Of a stretch of DNA of 64,000 nucleotides, positions 42,255 through 51,223 are shown piece by piece. Each line of letters begins with the position of its first letter. Positions within the stretch are counted from its first letter, which is position 1. A program made the position numbers and the translations under genes. Origin of the DNA: Halarchaeum nitratireducens (GTDB taxonomy: Archaea > Halobacteriota > Halobacteria > Halobacteriales > Halobacteriaceae); contig NZ_BMOQ01000002.1 in assembly GCF_014647155.1 (NCBI RefSeq), positions 248,001 through 312,000 on the forward strand. The letters run 5' to 3'. The notes below the pieces were generated by a model. That model saw nothing but the letters and a program-made list of their open reading frames with translations, had not been told where the DNA came from and did not search any database.

Positions 42255-43136
42255 ATGGTATCAATCGACCTCCTCGCACAGACGGTCAGTAACGGCGTCC
42301 TCCTCGGCGGGATCTACGCGCTCGCCGCGCTGGGGCTCTCGCTCATCTTCGGAATCATGGACGTGGTCAACCTCGCACACGGACATCTGCTGATGCTCGG
42401 GGGCTACGTGGCCATCGTCCTGTTCACGATGGCCGGCCTCTCACCGCTCGTCGGGATGCTCGCCGCGATGCTCGTGCTGTTCGTCATCGGGATCGTTCTC
42501 CAGCGCGCCCTGCTCGAACGCGTCGTCGATGAGGGGATCGAGCAACCGATCCTCGTGCTGTTCGGGGTCGCGCTCGTCTTCCAGAACCTCGGCCAGCACT
42601 TCCTCGGCTCGGACGCGCAGTCCACCGAGTTGACGCTCGGCATCGGCGGGATCGACCTCGGTCCGGTATTGCTCTCCCCGTCGCGGACGGTGACGTTCGT
42701 CGTCGCCGTCCTGCTCGTCGTCCTGACGTGGCTGTTCCTCGAATACACCTCGACGGGGCACGCGATCCGCGCGACGTCGCAGAACCGGGCGGCCGCCCGG
42801 TACGTCGGGATCGACACCGACCGGATCTACATGCTGACGATGGGGGTCGGCGCGGCGCTGGCCGGGGCGGCGGGGTCGCTGCTCTCGATGCTGTTCCCGA
42901 TCGACCCCTACGTCGGCTGGTCGTACCTCCTGAAGTCCTTCGCCGTGGTCGTCCTCGGCGGCGTCGGAAGCATCATCGGGACGCTCGTCGGCGGCGTCAT
43001 CCTCGGCACGGCTGAGAACGTCACCGCGCTGTTCCTCGGCGGGAGCTACCGCGACGTGATGACGTTCACCATCTTCTTGCTCGTACTCCTGCTGAAGCCC
43101 GAGGGGCTCTTCGGAACCGGGGGTGGTGGCGAATGA
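42255..43136 (+). CDS. livH: Branched-chain/aromatic ABC importer permease LivH
   Basis: A 293-residue permease with about eight hydrophobic segments. The N-terminal NGVLLGGIYALAALGLSLIFG and the loop GIDTDRIYMLTMGVGAALAGAAGSL are characteristic of LivH. It begins 112 bp after livF, and its last 4 bp overlap livM (ATGA). Ligand to be set by the binding protein, possibly the one at 55222. Confidence 0.9.
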   Translation: MVSIDLLAQTVSNGVLLGGIYALAALGLSLIFGIMDVVNLAHGHLLMLGGYVAIVLFTMAGLSPLVGMLAAMLVLFVIGIVLQRALLERVVDEGIEQPILVLFGVALVFQNLGQHFLGSDAQSTELTLGIGGIDLGPVLLSPSRTVTFVVAVLLVVLTWLFLEYTSTGHAIRATSQNRAAARYVGIDTDRIYMLTMGVGAALAGAAGSLLSMLFPIDPYVGWSYLLKSFAVVVLGGVGSIIGTLVGGVILGTAENVTALFLGGSYRDVMTFTIFLLVLLLKPEGLFGTGGGGE

Positions 43137-44137
43137 GGACCGAGCGCTTCACGCTCGGCGTCCCGTCCTCGAAGCGGACCGTCGCGGCCTCGCTCGTCGT
43201 GCTCGCGGCGATGCTCGTCGTCCCGTTCGTGACGACGCCGTACTACACGGGGCTGGCGATGACCGCGCTCGTCTTCCTGATGCTCGGCGTCTCGTGGAAC
43301 CTGCTCGCGGGCTACGCCGGGCAGATCTCGCTCGGGCACGCCGCCTTCTTCGGCCTCGGGGCGTACGTCGCCGCGTGGCTCACGACGCCGGCGGCCGCGG
43401 GACTCCCCGCGATCCCCTTCCCGCTCTCGCATCCGATCGTCGCGCTCGTCCTCGGGGGCGTCGGCGCGGCGCTCGTCGCGCTCGTGACGGGGCCCGTGAT
43501 GTTCCGCCTGCGCGGACACTACTTCGCCATCGGGACGCTCGCGCTCGCGGCGATCATCCGCCTCGTCCTGACGGACAAGCGCTCGATCAGCGGCGGGTCG
43601 ACCGGATACTACCTCAACGCCGGGATGGGCGAGATCCCGACGTATCTCCTCACGGTCGTCGTCGCGGCGCTGGCCACGGTCGGCGTCTACCTCGTGGTGA
43701 ACAGCCGCCTCGGCCTCGGGATGCGCGCGATCCACGACGACGAGACCGCGGCGAGCGGTCTCGGCGTCGACCCCCTGCGCTACAAGATGTACGCCTTCCT
43801 CATCTCGGCGTTCATCGCCGGTCTCGCGGGGGCGGCGTACGCGCTGAACTCCCTCTACATCAATCCGACCTCGACGCTCGCGGTGACGTGGACCGTGGAT
43901 ACGCTCGTCATCGTCATCCTCGGCGGGATGGGGACGGTCGCCGGTCCGCTGTTCGGGACGGTGGTCTTCATGGTCATCGACAACGGGCTGACGAGCGTGC
44001 TCGGCGGTCTGGCGACGACCGTCGAGGGCGTCATCATCATTCTCGTGGTCATCTTCCTCCCCGACGGGATCTACGGCTCCCTCAAGTCGTACGTCGCGGG
44101 GCGGAACGAGAGCGACGACGCCGCCACCAGCGGCTGA
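43133..44137 (+). CDS. livM: Branched-chain/aromatic ABC importer permease LivM
   Basis: A 334-residue permease. Family motifs are LLAGYAGQISLGHAAFFGLGAYVAA and GLGMRAIHDDETAASGLGVDPLRYK, followed by GGMGTVAGPLFGTVVF. It overlaps livH by 4 bp and completes the importer. A separate binding-protein gene lies 11 kb away on the other strand. Confidence 0.9.
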   Translation: MRTERFTLGVPSSKRTVAASLVVLAAMLVVPFVTTPYYTGLAMTALVFLMLGVSWNLLAGYAGQISLGHAAFFGLGAYVAAWLTTPAAAGLPAIPFPLSHPIVALVLGGVGAALVALVTGPVMFRLRGHYFAIGTLALAAIIRLVLTDKRSISGGSTGYYLNAGMGEIPTYLLTVVVAALATVGVYLVVNSRLGLGMRAIHDDETAASGLGVDPLRYKMYAFLISAFIAGLAGAAYALNSLYINPTSTLAVTWTVDTLVIVILGGMGTVAGPLFGTVVFMVIDNGLTSVLGGLATTVEGVIIILVVIFLPDGIYGSLKSYVAGRNESDDAATSG

Positions 44138-44468
44138 GACCCGCCGCTCGTCGACCCGCGCTCGCGGTCGCTTTTTCGCCGCGTCCGTGTTCGTGTCCAC
44201 CCCGACCGTGCGAGGAGCGACGGCGACGTGCCGATCGGAACGGCGACGAGTCGTTTTGTAGGAGAAAACGCCAGCGGTCGTCGATCCGGGGATCGACAGA
44301 CGAACGCCGCGATACCGGGTTCGAGCCGTCGGATCGCGGCACCGACGGCCGTCTTTTACATAGATATACCCGTAATGAATTGGCTCCGAGAATCGTTTTG
44401 GATGAGAAAACGCACTGTCGCGGACGCGACCACAAACGTATTTGCGGACGGCGGGTCTCTGATAGATC
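44138..44468. promoter_or_regulatory. Regulatory region with two GTTTT-N7-AAAAC operator-like sites
   Basis: Two inverted repeats share arms CGTTTT / AAAACG and a 7-bp spacer: 44252-44270 (spacer GTAGGAG) and 44394-44412 (spacer GGATGAG), 142 bp apart. A third site of the same geometry stands before the IclR gene (45272-45288). A TATA-like CTTTTACATAGATATACC occurs near 44353-44370. Nothing here is coding. The paired sites are the likely binding sites of the neighbouring IclR regulator, controlling the hydratase gene. Confidence 0.55.
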
Positions 44469-45254
44469 GTGACACTCGACGATCGGACCATCGACGACAT
44501 CGCGGCGTCGCTGTACGAGGCGTATCGGAGCGGCGAGCCGGTGGCGAAGCTGACGGACGAGTACGACTTCGACGTGTCGGACGCGTACGCGATCCAGTCC
44601 CGCGTCGTCGACAGCCACGTCGCGGACGGCGCGTCCGTGGTCGGCCACAAGGTCGGACTGACGAGCGAGGGGATCCAGACCCAACTCGGCGTCGACGAAC
44701 CCGACTTCGGGCGGCTGCTCGACACGATGTTCGTCGAGGAGGGAGCAGTGCCCGCCGGCGACCTCATCGAGCCGCGCGTGGAACCCGAAGTCGGCTTCCT
44801 CATGGCGGAGACGTTGGAGCCGCCGGTGACGTACCTCGACGTGTTAGAGGCGACCCGCGGCGTCCTCCCCGTCCTGGAGATCATCGACAGCCGCGTGCGC
44901 GAGTGGGACATCGACATCGAGGACACGGTCGCGGACAACGCCTCCTCGGCGCTCTACCTCACGGGCGAGACCCTGACGCCCGTCGACGGCCTCGATCTCT
45001 CGCTCGAGGCCGTCAAGCTCTATCGGAACGGCACCGTCGCGGACGCGGGCGTCGGGAGCGCCGTTCTCGGTCACCCCGCGCGCGCCGTCGCGTGGCTGGC
45101 GAACACGCTCGACGAGATGGATCAGCGAATCGAGGCCGGGAACCTCGTGCTCAGCGGCTCGCTCACGCCCGCGCTCGACATCGAGGCCGGCGACGTCCTC
45201 ACCGCGGAGTTCACCTCCATCGGGTCCGTGACCACGCGGGTCGGCGAGAACTGA
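44469..45254 (+). CDS. mhpD: 2-oxopent-4-enoate hydratase (MhpD/DmpE-like)
   Basis: A 261-residue member of the hydratase/decarboxylase family. EPEVGF near residue 110 supplies the acidic metal ligands and GHKVGLTS at ~59 binds the enol acid. The DTVADNASS and VLGHPARAVAWLANTL blocks resemble the hydratase branch (DmpE/MhpD). It would add water to 2-hydroxypenta-2,4-dienoate to give 4-hydroxy-2-oxovalerate. GTG start. A paralogue at 46100 faces it across the IclR gene and probably covers the decarboxylase step. Confidence 0.82.
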   Translation: MTLDDRTIDDIAASLYEAYRSGEPVAKLTDEYDFDVSDAYAIQSRVVDSHVADGASVVGHKVGLTSEGIQTQLGVDEPDFGRLLDTMFVEEGAVPAGDLIEPRVEPEVGFLMAETLEPPVTYLDVLEATRGVLPVLEIIDSRVREWDIDIEDTVADNASSALYLTGETLTPVDGLDLSLEAVKLYRNGTVADAGVGSAVLGHPARAVAWLANTLDEMDQRIEAGNLVLSGSLTPALDIEAGDVLTAEFTSIGSVTTRVGEN

Positions 45255-45271
45255 GACGCGAACCCGCCCAA

Positions 45272-45288
45272 GTTTTCACACGGAAAAC
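45272..45288. promoter_or_regulatory. GTTTT-N7-AAAAC operator-like site upstream of iclR
   Basis: GTTTT-CACACGG-AAAAC; the arms extend to a 6-bp GTTTTC/GAAAAC palindrome. It is 35 bp upstream of the IclR ATG and just ahead of a TATA-like CTATTTAC. Same spacing as the two sites at 44252 and 44394. Confidence 0.55.
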
Positions 45289-45322
45289 AACCTATTTACT
45301 CGCGGGGCGTCTGGAGGTCGGT

Positions 45323-46093
45323 ATGGCGAAGGAAGCGAACCACCCCGTTCGGACGACGGAGAAGTCGCTGGCGCTGATCGAGCGACTGCGCGACGCGGAC
45401 GGTGCGCGGATCCGCGACCTCGTCGGCGTCGAGGGACTGAGCAAGGGAGCGGTACACAACCATCTGAGCACCCTGCGCGAGCACGGCTACGTCACGAAGG
45501 ACGGCGATGAGTACCGGCTGAGCCTCCAGTTCCTCACGCTCGGCGGACACACCCGCGGGCGAACGCCGCTCTATCGCTACGGGCGCGCGAAGGCCGATCA
45601 GCTCGCCGCCGACACGGGGATGTTGACGAACCTCGTCACGGAGGAGAACGGGCGCGGCGTCTACCTCTATCAGGCGCGCGGCGATTACGCGGTCAACCTC
45701 GATACGCACGTCGGCTACCGCATCCGTCTGCACTACACGGGGGTCGGGAAGGCGATCCTCGCGTACCTCGATCGGGAGCGCGTCGACGAGATCGTCGACG
45801 AGTGGGGGCTCCCCATGGAGACTGAGAACACGATCACCGACCGGGCGGAACTCCACGCGGAGCTCGATCGGATCCGCGAGCGCGGCTACGCGACCGACCA
45901 CGAGGAGCGCACGGAGGGGTTGGCCTGCATCGCCGCGCCGATCCGCCTCGACGACGAGATCCTCGGGGCGATCAGCATCTCCGCGCCGACGCAACGGCTC
46001 GGGAACGAGGGGTTCGACGAGGCGATCGTCGGGGAGGTCGAGAGCACCGCGAACGAGCTCGCGCTCGACCTCAAATACCGCTACGACGGCTGA
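45323..46093 (+). CDS. IclR family regulator of the meta-cleavage cluster
   Basis: A 256-residue regulator. Winged helix (about residues 10-65) TTEKSLALIERLRDADGARIRDLVGV and GLSKGAVHNHLSTLREHGYV; effector domain from ~75 with HVGYRIRLHYTGVGKAILAYL and GAISISAPTQRL. The ATG at 45323 follows a palindromic site and TATA box, as expected for autoregulation. Flanked on both sides by hydratase-family genes. A likely effector is an intermediate of the pathway. Confidence 0.9.
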   Translation: MAKEANHPVRTTEKSLALIERLRDADGARIRDLVGVEGLSKGAVHNHLSTLREHGYVTKDGDEYRLSLQFLTLGGHTRGRTPLYRYGRAKADQLAADTGMLTNLVTEENGRGVYLYQARGDYAVNLDTHVGYRIRLHYTGVGKAILAYLDRERVDEIVDEWGLPMETENTITDRAELHAELDRIRERGYATDHEERTEGLACIAAPIRLDDEILGAISISAPTQRLGNEGFDEAIVGEVESTANELALDLKYRYDG

Positions 46094-46099
46094 GGGGGG

Positions 46100-46873
46100 T
46101 CACTCGGCGCGGACGGAGATCGAGCCGATGGTGGCGAACTCGATCTCGTAGACGTCGCCGGGTTCGATGTCGATGGCGGCGGGGATGCCGCCGGTCATGA
46201 TCAGCTCGCCGGCCTCGAGCTTCTCGCCGCGATCGGCGAGGCGGTTGACGAGCCACGCGACGGCGCGCGCGGGGTTGCCCATGATGTCGCCGCCGATGCC
46301 GGAGGATTCGAGCTCTCCGTTGACGGAGACGGCGATGCTCTCCATCACGAGATCGACCTCGGAGGGGTCCCTCATCGACTCGCCGAGGACGACGCCCCCG
46401 GCGGAGGTGAGGTCGGCGATGACGTCCTGCGCGGACGGAATGGCCCACCCGGCGAAGCGGCTTTCGAGGATCTCGACGACGGGGACGACCGCGTCGGTGG
46501 CCGTGACGACGTCGAGCGGCGTGACCGGCGCTTCGAGGTCCTCGCCGAGGACGAGACCGATCTCGGCCTCGATCCGCGGCGAGATCATCTCGTCGACCTG
46601 GACCGGCCCCTCGAGGAGGGTCTCCTCGACGACGGGGGCGAAGATGGGTTCGGGGATGCCGAGTTGCTCCTGTTTCGCCTCGCTCACGAGACCGAGCTTG
46701 TGGCCGAGCGTGCCGCCGTCGCTGATGCGATCGAAGACGCGCGCTTGGACCTCGTAGGCCTCCTCGGTGGTGAACTCCGTCTCGTCGCTGAGGGGCTCGA
46801 TGGGGTCTTTGGTGTCGTACGCCTCGTAGAGTGTGTCGGCGAGCTCGTCGAGCTCCGACTGGCTGAGAGCCAT
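46100..46873 (-). CDS. dmpH: 4-oxalocrotonate decarboxylase/hydratase family protein (DmpH-like)
   Basis: A 257-residue paralogue of the protein at 44469, with GHKLGLVS, EAEIGL and MGNPARAVAWLVNRL at matching places. The stretch IPSAQDVIADLTSAGGVVLG differs from the hydratase and looks closer to 4-oxalocrotonate decarboxylases (DmpH/XylI). In meta-cleavage pathways the decarboxylase and hydratase form one complex, so the pair is expected. It converges on the IclR gene with a 6-bp gap and is divergent from the aldehyde dehydrogenase. Assignment as decarboxylase rather than second hydratase is tentative. Confidence 0.72.
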   Translation of the reverse strand: MALSQSELDELADTLYEAYDTKDPIEPLSDETEFTTEEAYEVQARVFDRISDGGTLGHKLGLVSEAKQEQLGIPEPIFAPVVEETLLEGPVQVDEMISPRIEAEIGLVLGEDLEAPVTPLDVVTATDAVVPVVEILESRFAGWAIPSAQDVIADLTSAGGVVLGESMRDPSEVDLVMESIAVSVNGELESSGIGGDIMGNPARAVAWLVNRLADRGEKLEAGELIMTGGIPAAIDIEPGDVYEIEFATIGSISVRAE

Positions 46874-46982
46874 ACGGCACAGTGGCCGGAGCCACTACTT
46901 AATCGTACCGTCCGCGTCAGTCGACCCGAACCGTTCCTTCCGGTATCCCTATATGCGTGAGATCCGACGTGTGAACACGAAG

Positions 46983-48479
46983 ATGAGTGACGCAGCCCCA
47001 ACCGTGGAGGGAAGCGAGATCGCACTGGACGCCGACTGGAACGCCGCCTACATCGACGGGGAGTGGCGCCGCCTAGAGGGGCGCGAGCGCATCGACGTGA
47101 CCAACCCGTCCACCGGCGAGGTCATCACGCAGGTCCCCGCGGCTTCGCGCGACGACGTCGACGAGGCGTTCGCGGCCGCGAAGGAGGCGCAAGTCGAGTG
47201 GGAGAACACGCCCCTGGAGGAGCGCGCGTCCGTCGTCCGCACCGTCGCCAAGCTCCTCGAAGAGTACGAGGACGAGGTCCGCGAGATCCTCGCCGCCGAG
47301 GGCGGCAGCGCGAAGTCCAAGCAGGACATCGAGTGGGGCGGCTCCGTCTCCTTCGGCTACGACGCCGCGCAGTACGCGTATCGCGCCGACGGCCGCCACG
47401 CGCAGTCACAGATCCCCGGCAAGGAGAACATCGTCGAGCGAAAGCCCGTCGGCGTCGTCGGCGTCATCTCGCCGTGGAACGTCCCGCTGAAGCTCTCGTT
47501 CCGCGCGGTCGCGCCCGCGATCGCCACGGGGAACAGCGTGGTCCTCAAGCCCGCCGAAGACACGTCCATCTCCGGCGGCCTGCTCCTCGCGCGCCTCTTC
47601 GAGGAGGCCGGCCTCCCCGACGGCGTCCTGAACGTCGTTCCGGGCGAGGGCGCGACCGCCGGCGACCAGGCGGCCTCCCACCCCGACTGCGACGTCATGG
47701 CGTTCACCGGCTCGACGCGGGCCGGTCGGATCGTCGGGAAGAACGTCGTCGACCACTTCGGGTTCCCCGCGCTCGAACTCGGCGGGAACAACCCCCACGT
47801 CGTCCTGGAGGACGCCGACCTCGATGCGGCCGTGGAGGCGGGGACCTTCGGCTCCTTCTGGAACCAGGGGCAGGTCTGCATCTCGATCAACCGCCACATC
47901 GTCCACGAGTCCGTCTACGACGAGTACGCGGAGCGCCTCGCGGAGCGCGCGGCGGAGCTCAAGGTCGGGAACCCCGTCGATGACGACGACGTCGTCGTCG
48001 GTCCGATCATCAACGAGAGCCAGCGCGATCAGATGATGGAGTACGTCGAGGAGACCGTCGAGGCCGGCGGCGAGGTCCTCACCGGCGGCGAGGCCGACGG
48101 CCTGTTCGTCGAGCCGACCGTCATCACGAACGTCACGAACGACATGGCGGCGGCGTGCAACGAGCACTTCGGCCCCATCGTCCCTGTCATCCCCTTCAGC
48201 GACGACGAGGAGGCCGTCGAGATCGCCAACGACACCGAGTACGGCCTCGCCGGCTCGGTCCACTCGGGCGACCTCGGCCGCGCGCGCGACGTCTCCGACC
48301 AGATCGATGTCGGGATGATGCACGTCAACGATCAGCCGGTCAACGTCGAGCCCCACATGCCCTTCGGCGGCATGAAGGAGTCCGGCATCGGCCGCTACAA
48401 CGGCGAGTACATCATCGACGAGTTCACCGAGGTCAAGTGGACGTCGGTCCAGCGCGAGGACCGCGGCTACCCGTTCTAG
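46983..48479 (+). CDS. Aldehyde dehydrogenase, probable 2-hydroxymuconic semialdehyde dehydrogenase
   Basis: A 498-residue NAD(P)-dependent aldehyde dehydrogenase. The general base Glu265 is in ELGGNN and the nucleophile Cys299 in GQVCI; coenzyme features are SPWNVPL (163-169), LKPAED (188-193) and FTGSTRAG (241-248). Start at 46983 (MSDAAPTV). In this context it would oxidise 2-hydroxymuconic semialdehyde from catechol cleavage (DmpC/XylG role); other semialdehydes remain possible. It precedes the MhpF-MhpE pair by 192 bp. Confidence 0.85.
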   Translation: MSDAAPTVEGSEIALDADWNAAYIDGEWRRLEGRERIDVTNPSTGEVITQVPAASRDDVDEAFAAAKEAQVEWENTPLEERASVVRTVAKLLEEYEDEVREILAAEGGSAKSKQDIEWGGSVSFGYDAAQYAYRADGRHAQSQIPGKENIVERKPVGVVGVISPWNVPLKLSFRAVAPAIATGNSVVLKPAEDTSISGGLLLARLFEEAGLPDGVLNVVPGEGATAGDQAASHPDCDVMAFTGSTRAGRIVGKNVVDHFGFPALELGGNNPHVVLEDADLDAAVEAGTFGSFWNQGQVCISINRHIVHESVYDEYAERLAERAAELKVGNPVDDDDVVVGPIINESQRDQMMEYVEETVEAGGEVLTGGEADGLFVEPTVITNVTNDMAAACNEHFGPIVPVIPFSDDEEAVEIANDTEYGLAGSVHSGDLGRARDVSDQIDVGMMHVNDQPVNVEPHMPFGGMKESGIGRYNGEYIIDEFTEVKWTSVQREDRGYPF

Positions 48480-48637
48480 CGCCGACCACGGCGCGGCCTC
48501 CAGCCGCGTTCGCGTGCGGACCCGACCACGCCACCGCCGCGGGCCGCTCCCGACCGCTGTCCCCGAGTCGTCCCTCGTCGCCGTCGAGGGCGGCCGGCGC
48601 GCCCGGTCCCGCGCAAGCCGTCTCGCGTGACCGGCAG

Positions 48638-48660
48638 ATTTATGAGAAAGCTTCATAAAT
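48638..48660. promoter_or_regulatory. 8-bp inverted repeat at the mhpF promoter
   Basis: ATTTATGA (48638-48645) and TCATAAAT (48653-48660) are perfect 8-bp inverted arms with a 7-bp spacer GAAAGCT. The first arm contains a TATA-like sequence 27-34 bp ahead of the mhpF ATG. The arms differ in sequence from the GTTTT-type sites, though spacing is the same. It is probably a regulatory site. Confidence 0.55.
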
Positions 48661-48671
48661 ATACCTTATAC

Positions 48672-49613
48672 ATGACCGTAGACGCGGCCATCGTCGGACC
48701 CGGGAACATCGGGACCGACCTGATGTACAAGATCTTGGATCGGGGGGAGCGCGTCGACCTCCAGCGGATGATCGGCATCTTCCCCGTGGAGGAGTCCGAC
48801 GGGCTCCAGGCCGCCGTCGACGAGGGGATCGACGTCGGGACGGACGGCATCGACAGCGTCCGCGAGCACGCCGACGAGTTCGACGTCGTCTTCGAGGCGA
48901 CAAGCGCCGGCGTCCACGAGCAGAACGCGCCGGTGTACGAGGAGCTCGGCCTGTTCGCCATCGACCTCACGCCCGCGGCCGTCGGCCCCTACACGGTGCC
49001 GGTCGTGAACGTCGAGGACGTCCTCGGCGAGACGAACAACATCAACATGGTCACCTGCGGCGGGCAGGCGACCATCCCGATGGTGCACGCCGTCGACCGC
49101 GTCGCGGACGTCGAGTACGCGGAGATGGTCTCGCACATCGCCTCGAAGTCCGCGGGGCCCGGAACGAGGCAGAACATCGATAAGTTCACGCAGACGACGG
49201 CCGCCGGACTGGAGGAAGTCGGCGGCGCGGACGACGGGAAGGCGATCATCACGCTCAACCCCGCCGAACCACCGATCATGATGCGCAACACCGTCCACAC
49301 CCAGGTCTCGGACAGCATCGACGTCGACGAGGTCCGGGCCTCCGTCGACGACATCGCCGCGGAGATCCAGTCGTACGTCCCGGGCTACGAGGTCACGCTC
49401 GAACCGACGGTCAAGGATCAGGACGACGTCGGTTTCGACCTCGGCGACACCGTGATCCTCACGACGCAGCTCGAAGTGGAGGGGGAGGGCCAACACCTCC
49501 CGCCGTACGCGGGCAACCTCGACATCATGACGAGCGCGGCGCTCGGTGCGGCCGAGCGCGTCGCCGAGCAGTGGGAGGCCGAGGCGGCCGTCGGGGGTGA
49601 GCAGGATGACTGA
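48672..49613 (+). CDS. mhpF: Acetaldehyde dehydrogenase (acylating)
   Basis: A 313-residue enzyme converting acetaldehyde, NAD and CoA to acetyl-CoA. NAD motif GPGNIGTDL (9-17), nucleophile Cys129 in MVTCGGQATIP, and the C-terminal NLDIMTSAALGAAE block. The ATG follows a palindromic promoter by 11 bp. The final 8 bp overlap mhpE; in bacteria the two proteins form a complex that channels acetaldehyde. Length and motifs are normal (DmpF/MhpF). Confidence 0.93.
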   Translation: MTVDAAIVGPGNIGTDLMYKILDRGERVDLQRMIGIFPVEESDGLQAAVDEGIDVGTDGIDSVREHADEFDVVFEATSAGVHEQNAPVYEELGLFAIDLTPAAVGPYTVPVVNVEDVLGETNNINMVTCGGQATIPMVHAVDRVADVEYAEMVSHIASKSAGPGTRQNIDKFTQTTAAGLEEVGGADDGKAIITLNPAEPPIMMRNTVHTQVSDSIDVDEVRASVDDIAAEIQSYVPGYEVTLEPTVKDQDDVGFDLGDTVILTTQLEVEGEGQHLPPYAGNLDIMTSAALGAAERVAEQWEAEAAVGGEQDD

Positions 49614-50640
49614 GTCACCGCGCGTCGTCGACATGACGCTGCGCGACGGCATGCACGCCGTCGACCACCAGTTCACGCCCGAGCAGATGGCGGAAATCGC
49701 GGGCGCGCTCGACGACGCCGACATGGACGTCGTCGAGGTCTCGCACGGCGACGGAATGGGCGGTTCCTCGATCAACTACGGGATGGCCGCGGCCTCGACG
49801 GAGGAGTACCTCGAAACCGTCGCCCCCCAGCTCACCGACACCGAACTCTCCGTCCTGCTCCTCCCCGGCATCGGGACCGTCGAGGAGCTCGACATGGCGG
49901 CCGATCACGGCGCGGACATCTGCCGGATCGCCACGCACGCGACCGAGGCCGACATCTCGCAGGACCACTTCGAGTACGTCAAAGAGCGCGGGCTGGAGGC
50001 CAACGGCCTGCTGATGCTCTCGCACATGGCCGCGCCGGAGACGCTCTTGGAGCAGGCCCAGCTCATGGAGGAGTACGGCGCGGACGTCGTCTACCTCATG
50101 GACTCGGCGGGCGCGCTCCTCCCCGATGGCGTGCGCGAGCGCGTCGGCTTGCTCGTCGAGGAGCTCGACATCGACGTGGGCTTCCACGCGCACAACAACC
50201 TCGGACTCGCCGTCGGCAACACCCTCGCCGCGCTCGACGAGGGCGCGGTCACCGTCGACGGCTGTCTGCGCGGGCTCGGCGCCGGGTCGGGCAACACCCA
50301 GATGGAGGTGCTCGTCGGCGCGCTCGAACGCGCGGGCTACGACGTCACCCCTGACCTCTACGGCACGATGGACGCCGCCGAGGAGGTCCTGCTGCCGATG
50401 CTCGACGAGGACACGATGCCAGAGCTCGACAACGACTCGCTGATGCTCGGCTACGCGGGCGTCTACTCCTCCTTCCTCCGGCACGCGCGCCGCGAGGGGA
50501 AGCGCTACGGCGTCGACCCGCGCGACATCCTCGTCGAACTCGGCGAGATGGAGGTCGTCGGCGGACAGGAGGACCTCATCACGGACGTCGCGGAGCGCCT
50601 CGCGGAAGAACGGGGAACCGCCGTCGAAGCCGACGACTGA
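49606..50640 (+). CDS. mhpE: 4-hydroxy-2-oxovalerate aldolase
   Basis: A 344-residue pyruvate aldolase of the DmpG/MhpE family. MTLRDGMHAV at residues 10-19 holds the catalytic Arg/Asp, and GFHAHNNLGLAVGN holds the metal-binding His pair. It splits 4-hydroxy-2-oxovalerate into pyruvate and acetaldehyde. Start at 49606 (MTESPRVVDM), overlapping mhpF by 8 bp, consistent with a stoichiometric channelling complex. Confidence 0.93.
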   Translation: MTESPRVVDMTLRDGMHAVDHQFTPEQMAEIAGALDDADMDVVEVSHGDGMGGSSINYGMAAASTEEYLETVAPQLTDTELSVLLLPGIGTVEELDMAADHGADICRIATHATEADISQDHFEYVKERGLEANGLLMLSHMAAPETLLEQAQLMEEYGADVVYLMDSAGALLPDGVRERVGLLVEELDIDVGFHAHNNLGLAVGNTLAALDEGAVTVDGCLRGLGAGSGNTQMEVLVGALERAGYDVTPDLYGTMDAAEEVLLPMLDEDTMPELDNDSLMLGYAGVYSSFLRHARREGKRYGVDPRDILVELGEMEVVGGQEDLITDVAERLAEERGTAVEADD

Positions 50641-50650
50641 GGCGTCCGCC

Positions 50651-51043
50651 TCAGTCGTCGAACGCGTCGTCGTCGATCAGTTCGATCCCGTAGCCGTTCG
50701 GGTCCTCGATGAAGGCGATACGCGCGCTCGCGCCCTCGGAGTCGAGCGGACCGCGCACGTGCGTACAGTCCGCCTCCTCGACGAGGTGCTCAACGGTCGC
50801 GTCGACGTCGTCGACGCCGAAGGCGAGGTGATCGAGCGCGGTCGGCTCGATCGGCTCGTCGTTGTCACGATCGGGGTGGTGCTTGAACTGCAGGACGACG
50901 CCGTTGTCGCCTTCGAGATAGACGTTCGTCGCGCCGTCGCCGCCCTCGAACTCGTTCAATTTCGTCAGGCCGATTTCCGTCTCGTAGAACTCAAGCGTCG
51001 ATTCGAGGTCCGACACCCACAGGGCGCTGTGTAGCACGTCCAT
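50651..51043 (-). CDS. VOC family (glyoxalase-like) protein
   Basis: A 130-residue one-domain vicinal-oxygen-chelate protein. It contains HSALWVSDLESTLEFYETEIGL at the N-terminus, LDHLAFGVDDVDATVEHL (~70) and IAFIEDPNGYGIELID at the end. Metal-type residues: H6, H72 and E124. It converges on mhpE with a 10-bp gap and is divergent from the dioxygenase. Could act as a lactoylglutathione-lyase-like or accessory dioxygenase domain; the role in the pathway is unknown. Start at 51043 (MDVLHSALW). Confidence 0.78.
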   Translation of the reverse strand: MDVLHSALWVSDLESTLEFYETEIGLTKLNEFEGGDGATNVYLEGDNGVVLQFKHHPDRDNDEPIEPTALDHLAFGVDDVDATVEHLVEEADCTHVRGPLDSEGASARIAFIEDPNGYGIELIDDDAFDD

Positions 51044-51223
51044 GCCCGGGCGGACACGAGCGGCGATGATAAATCGATCGGGTTCGGCCGCTTCGCGCTC
51101 ACGACGCACACACAATATTTATTATAGATCGTCGGAACTACTGTGATAGATGAACACAGACGTGAGGAGCGATCCGTTCACGATCAGGGGAACGACCGCG
51201 CGGCCGCTTCGCGGGGGCATCGA

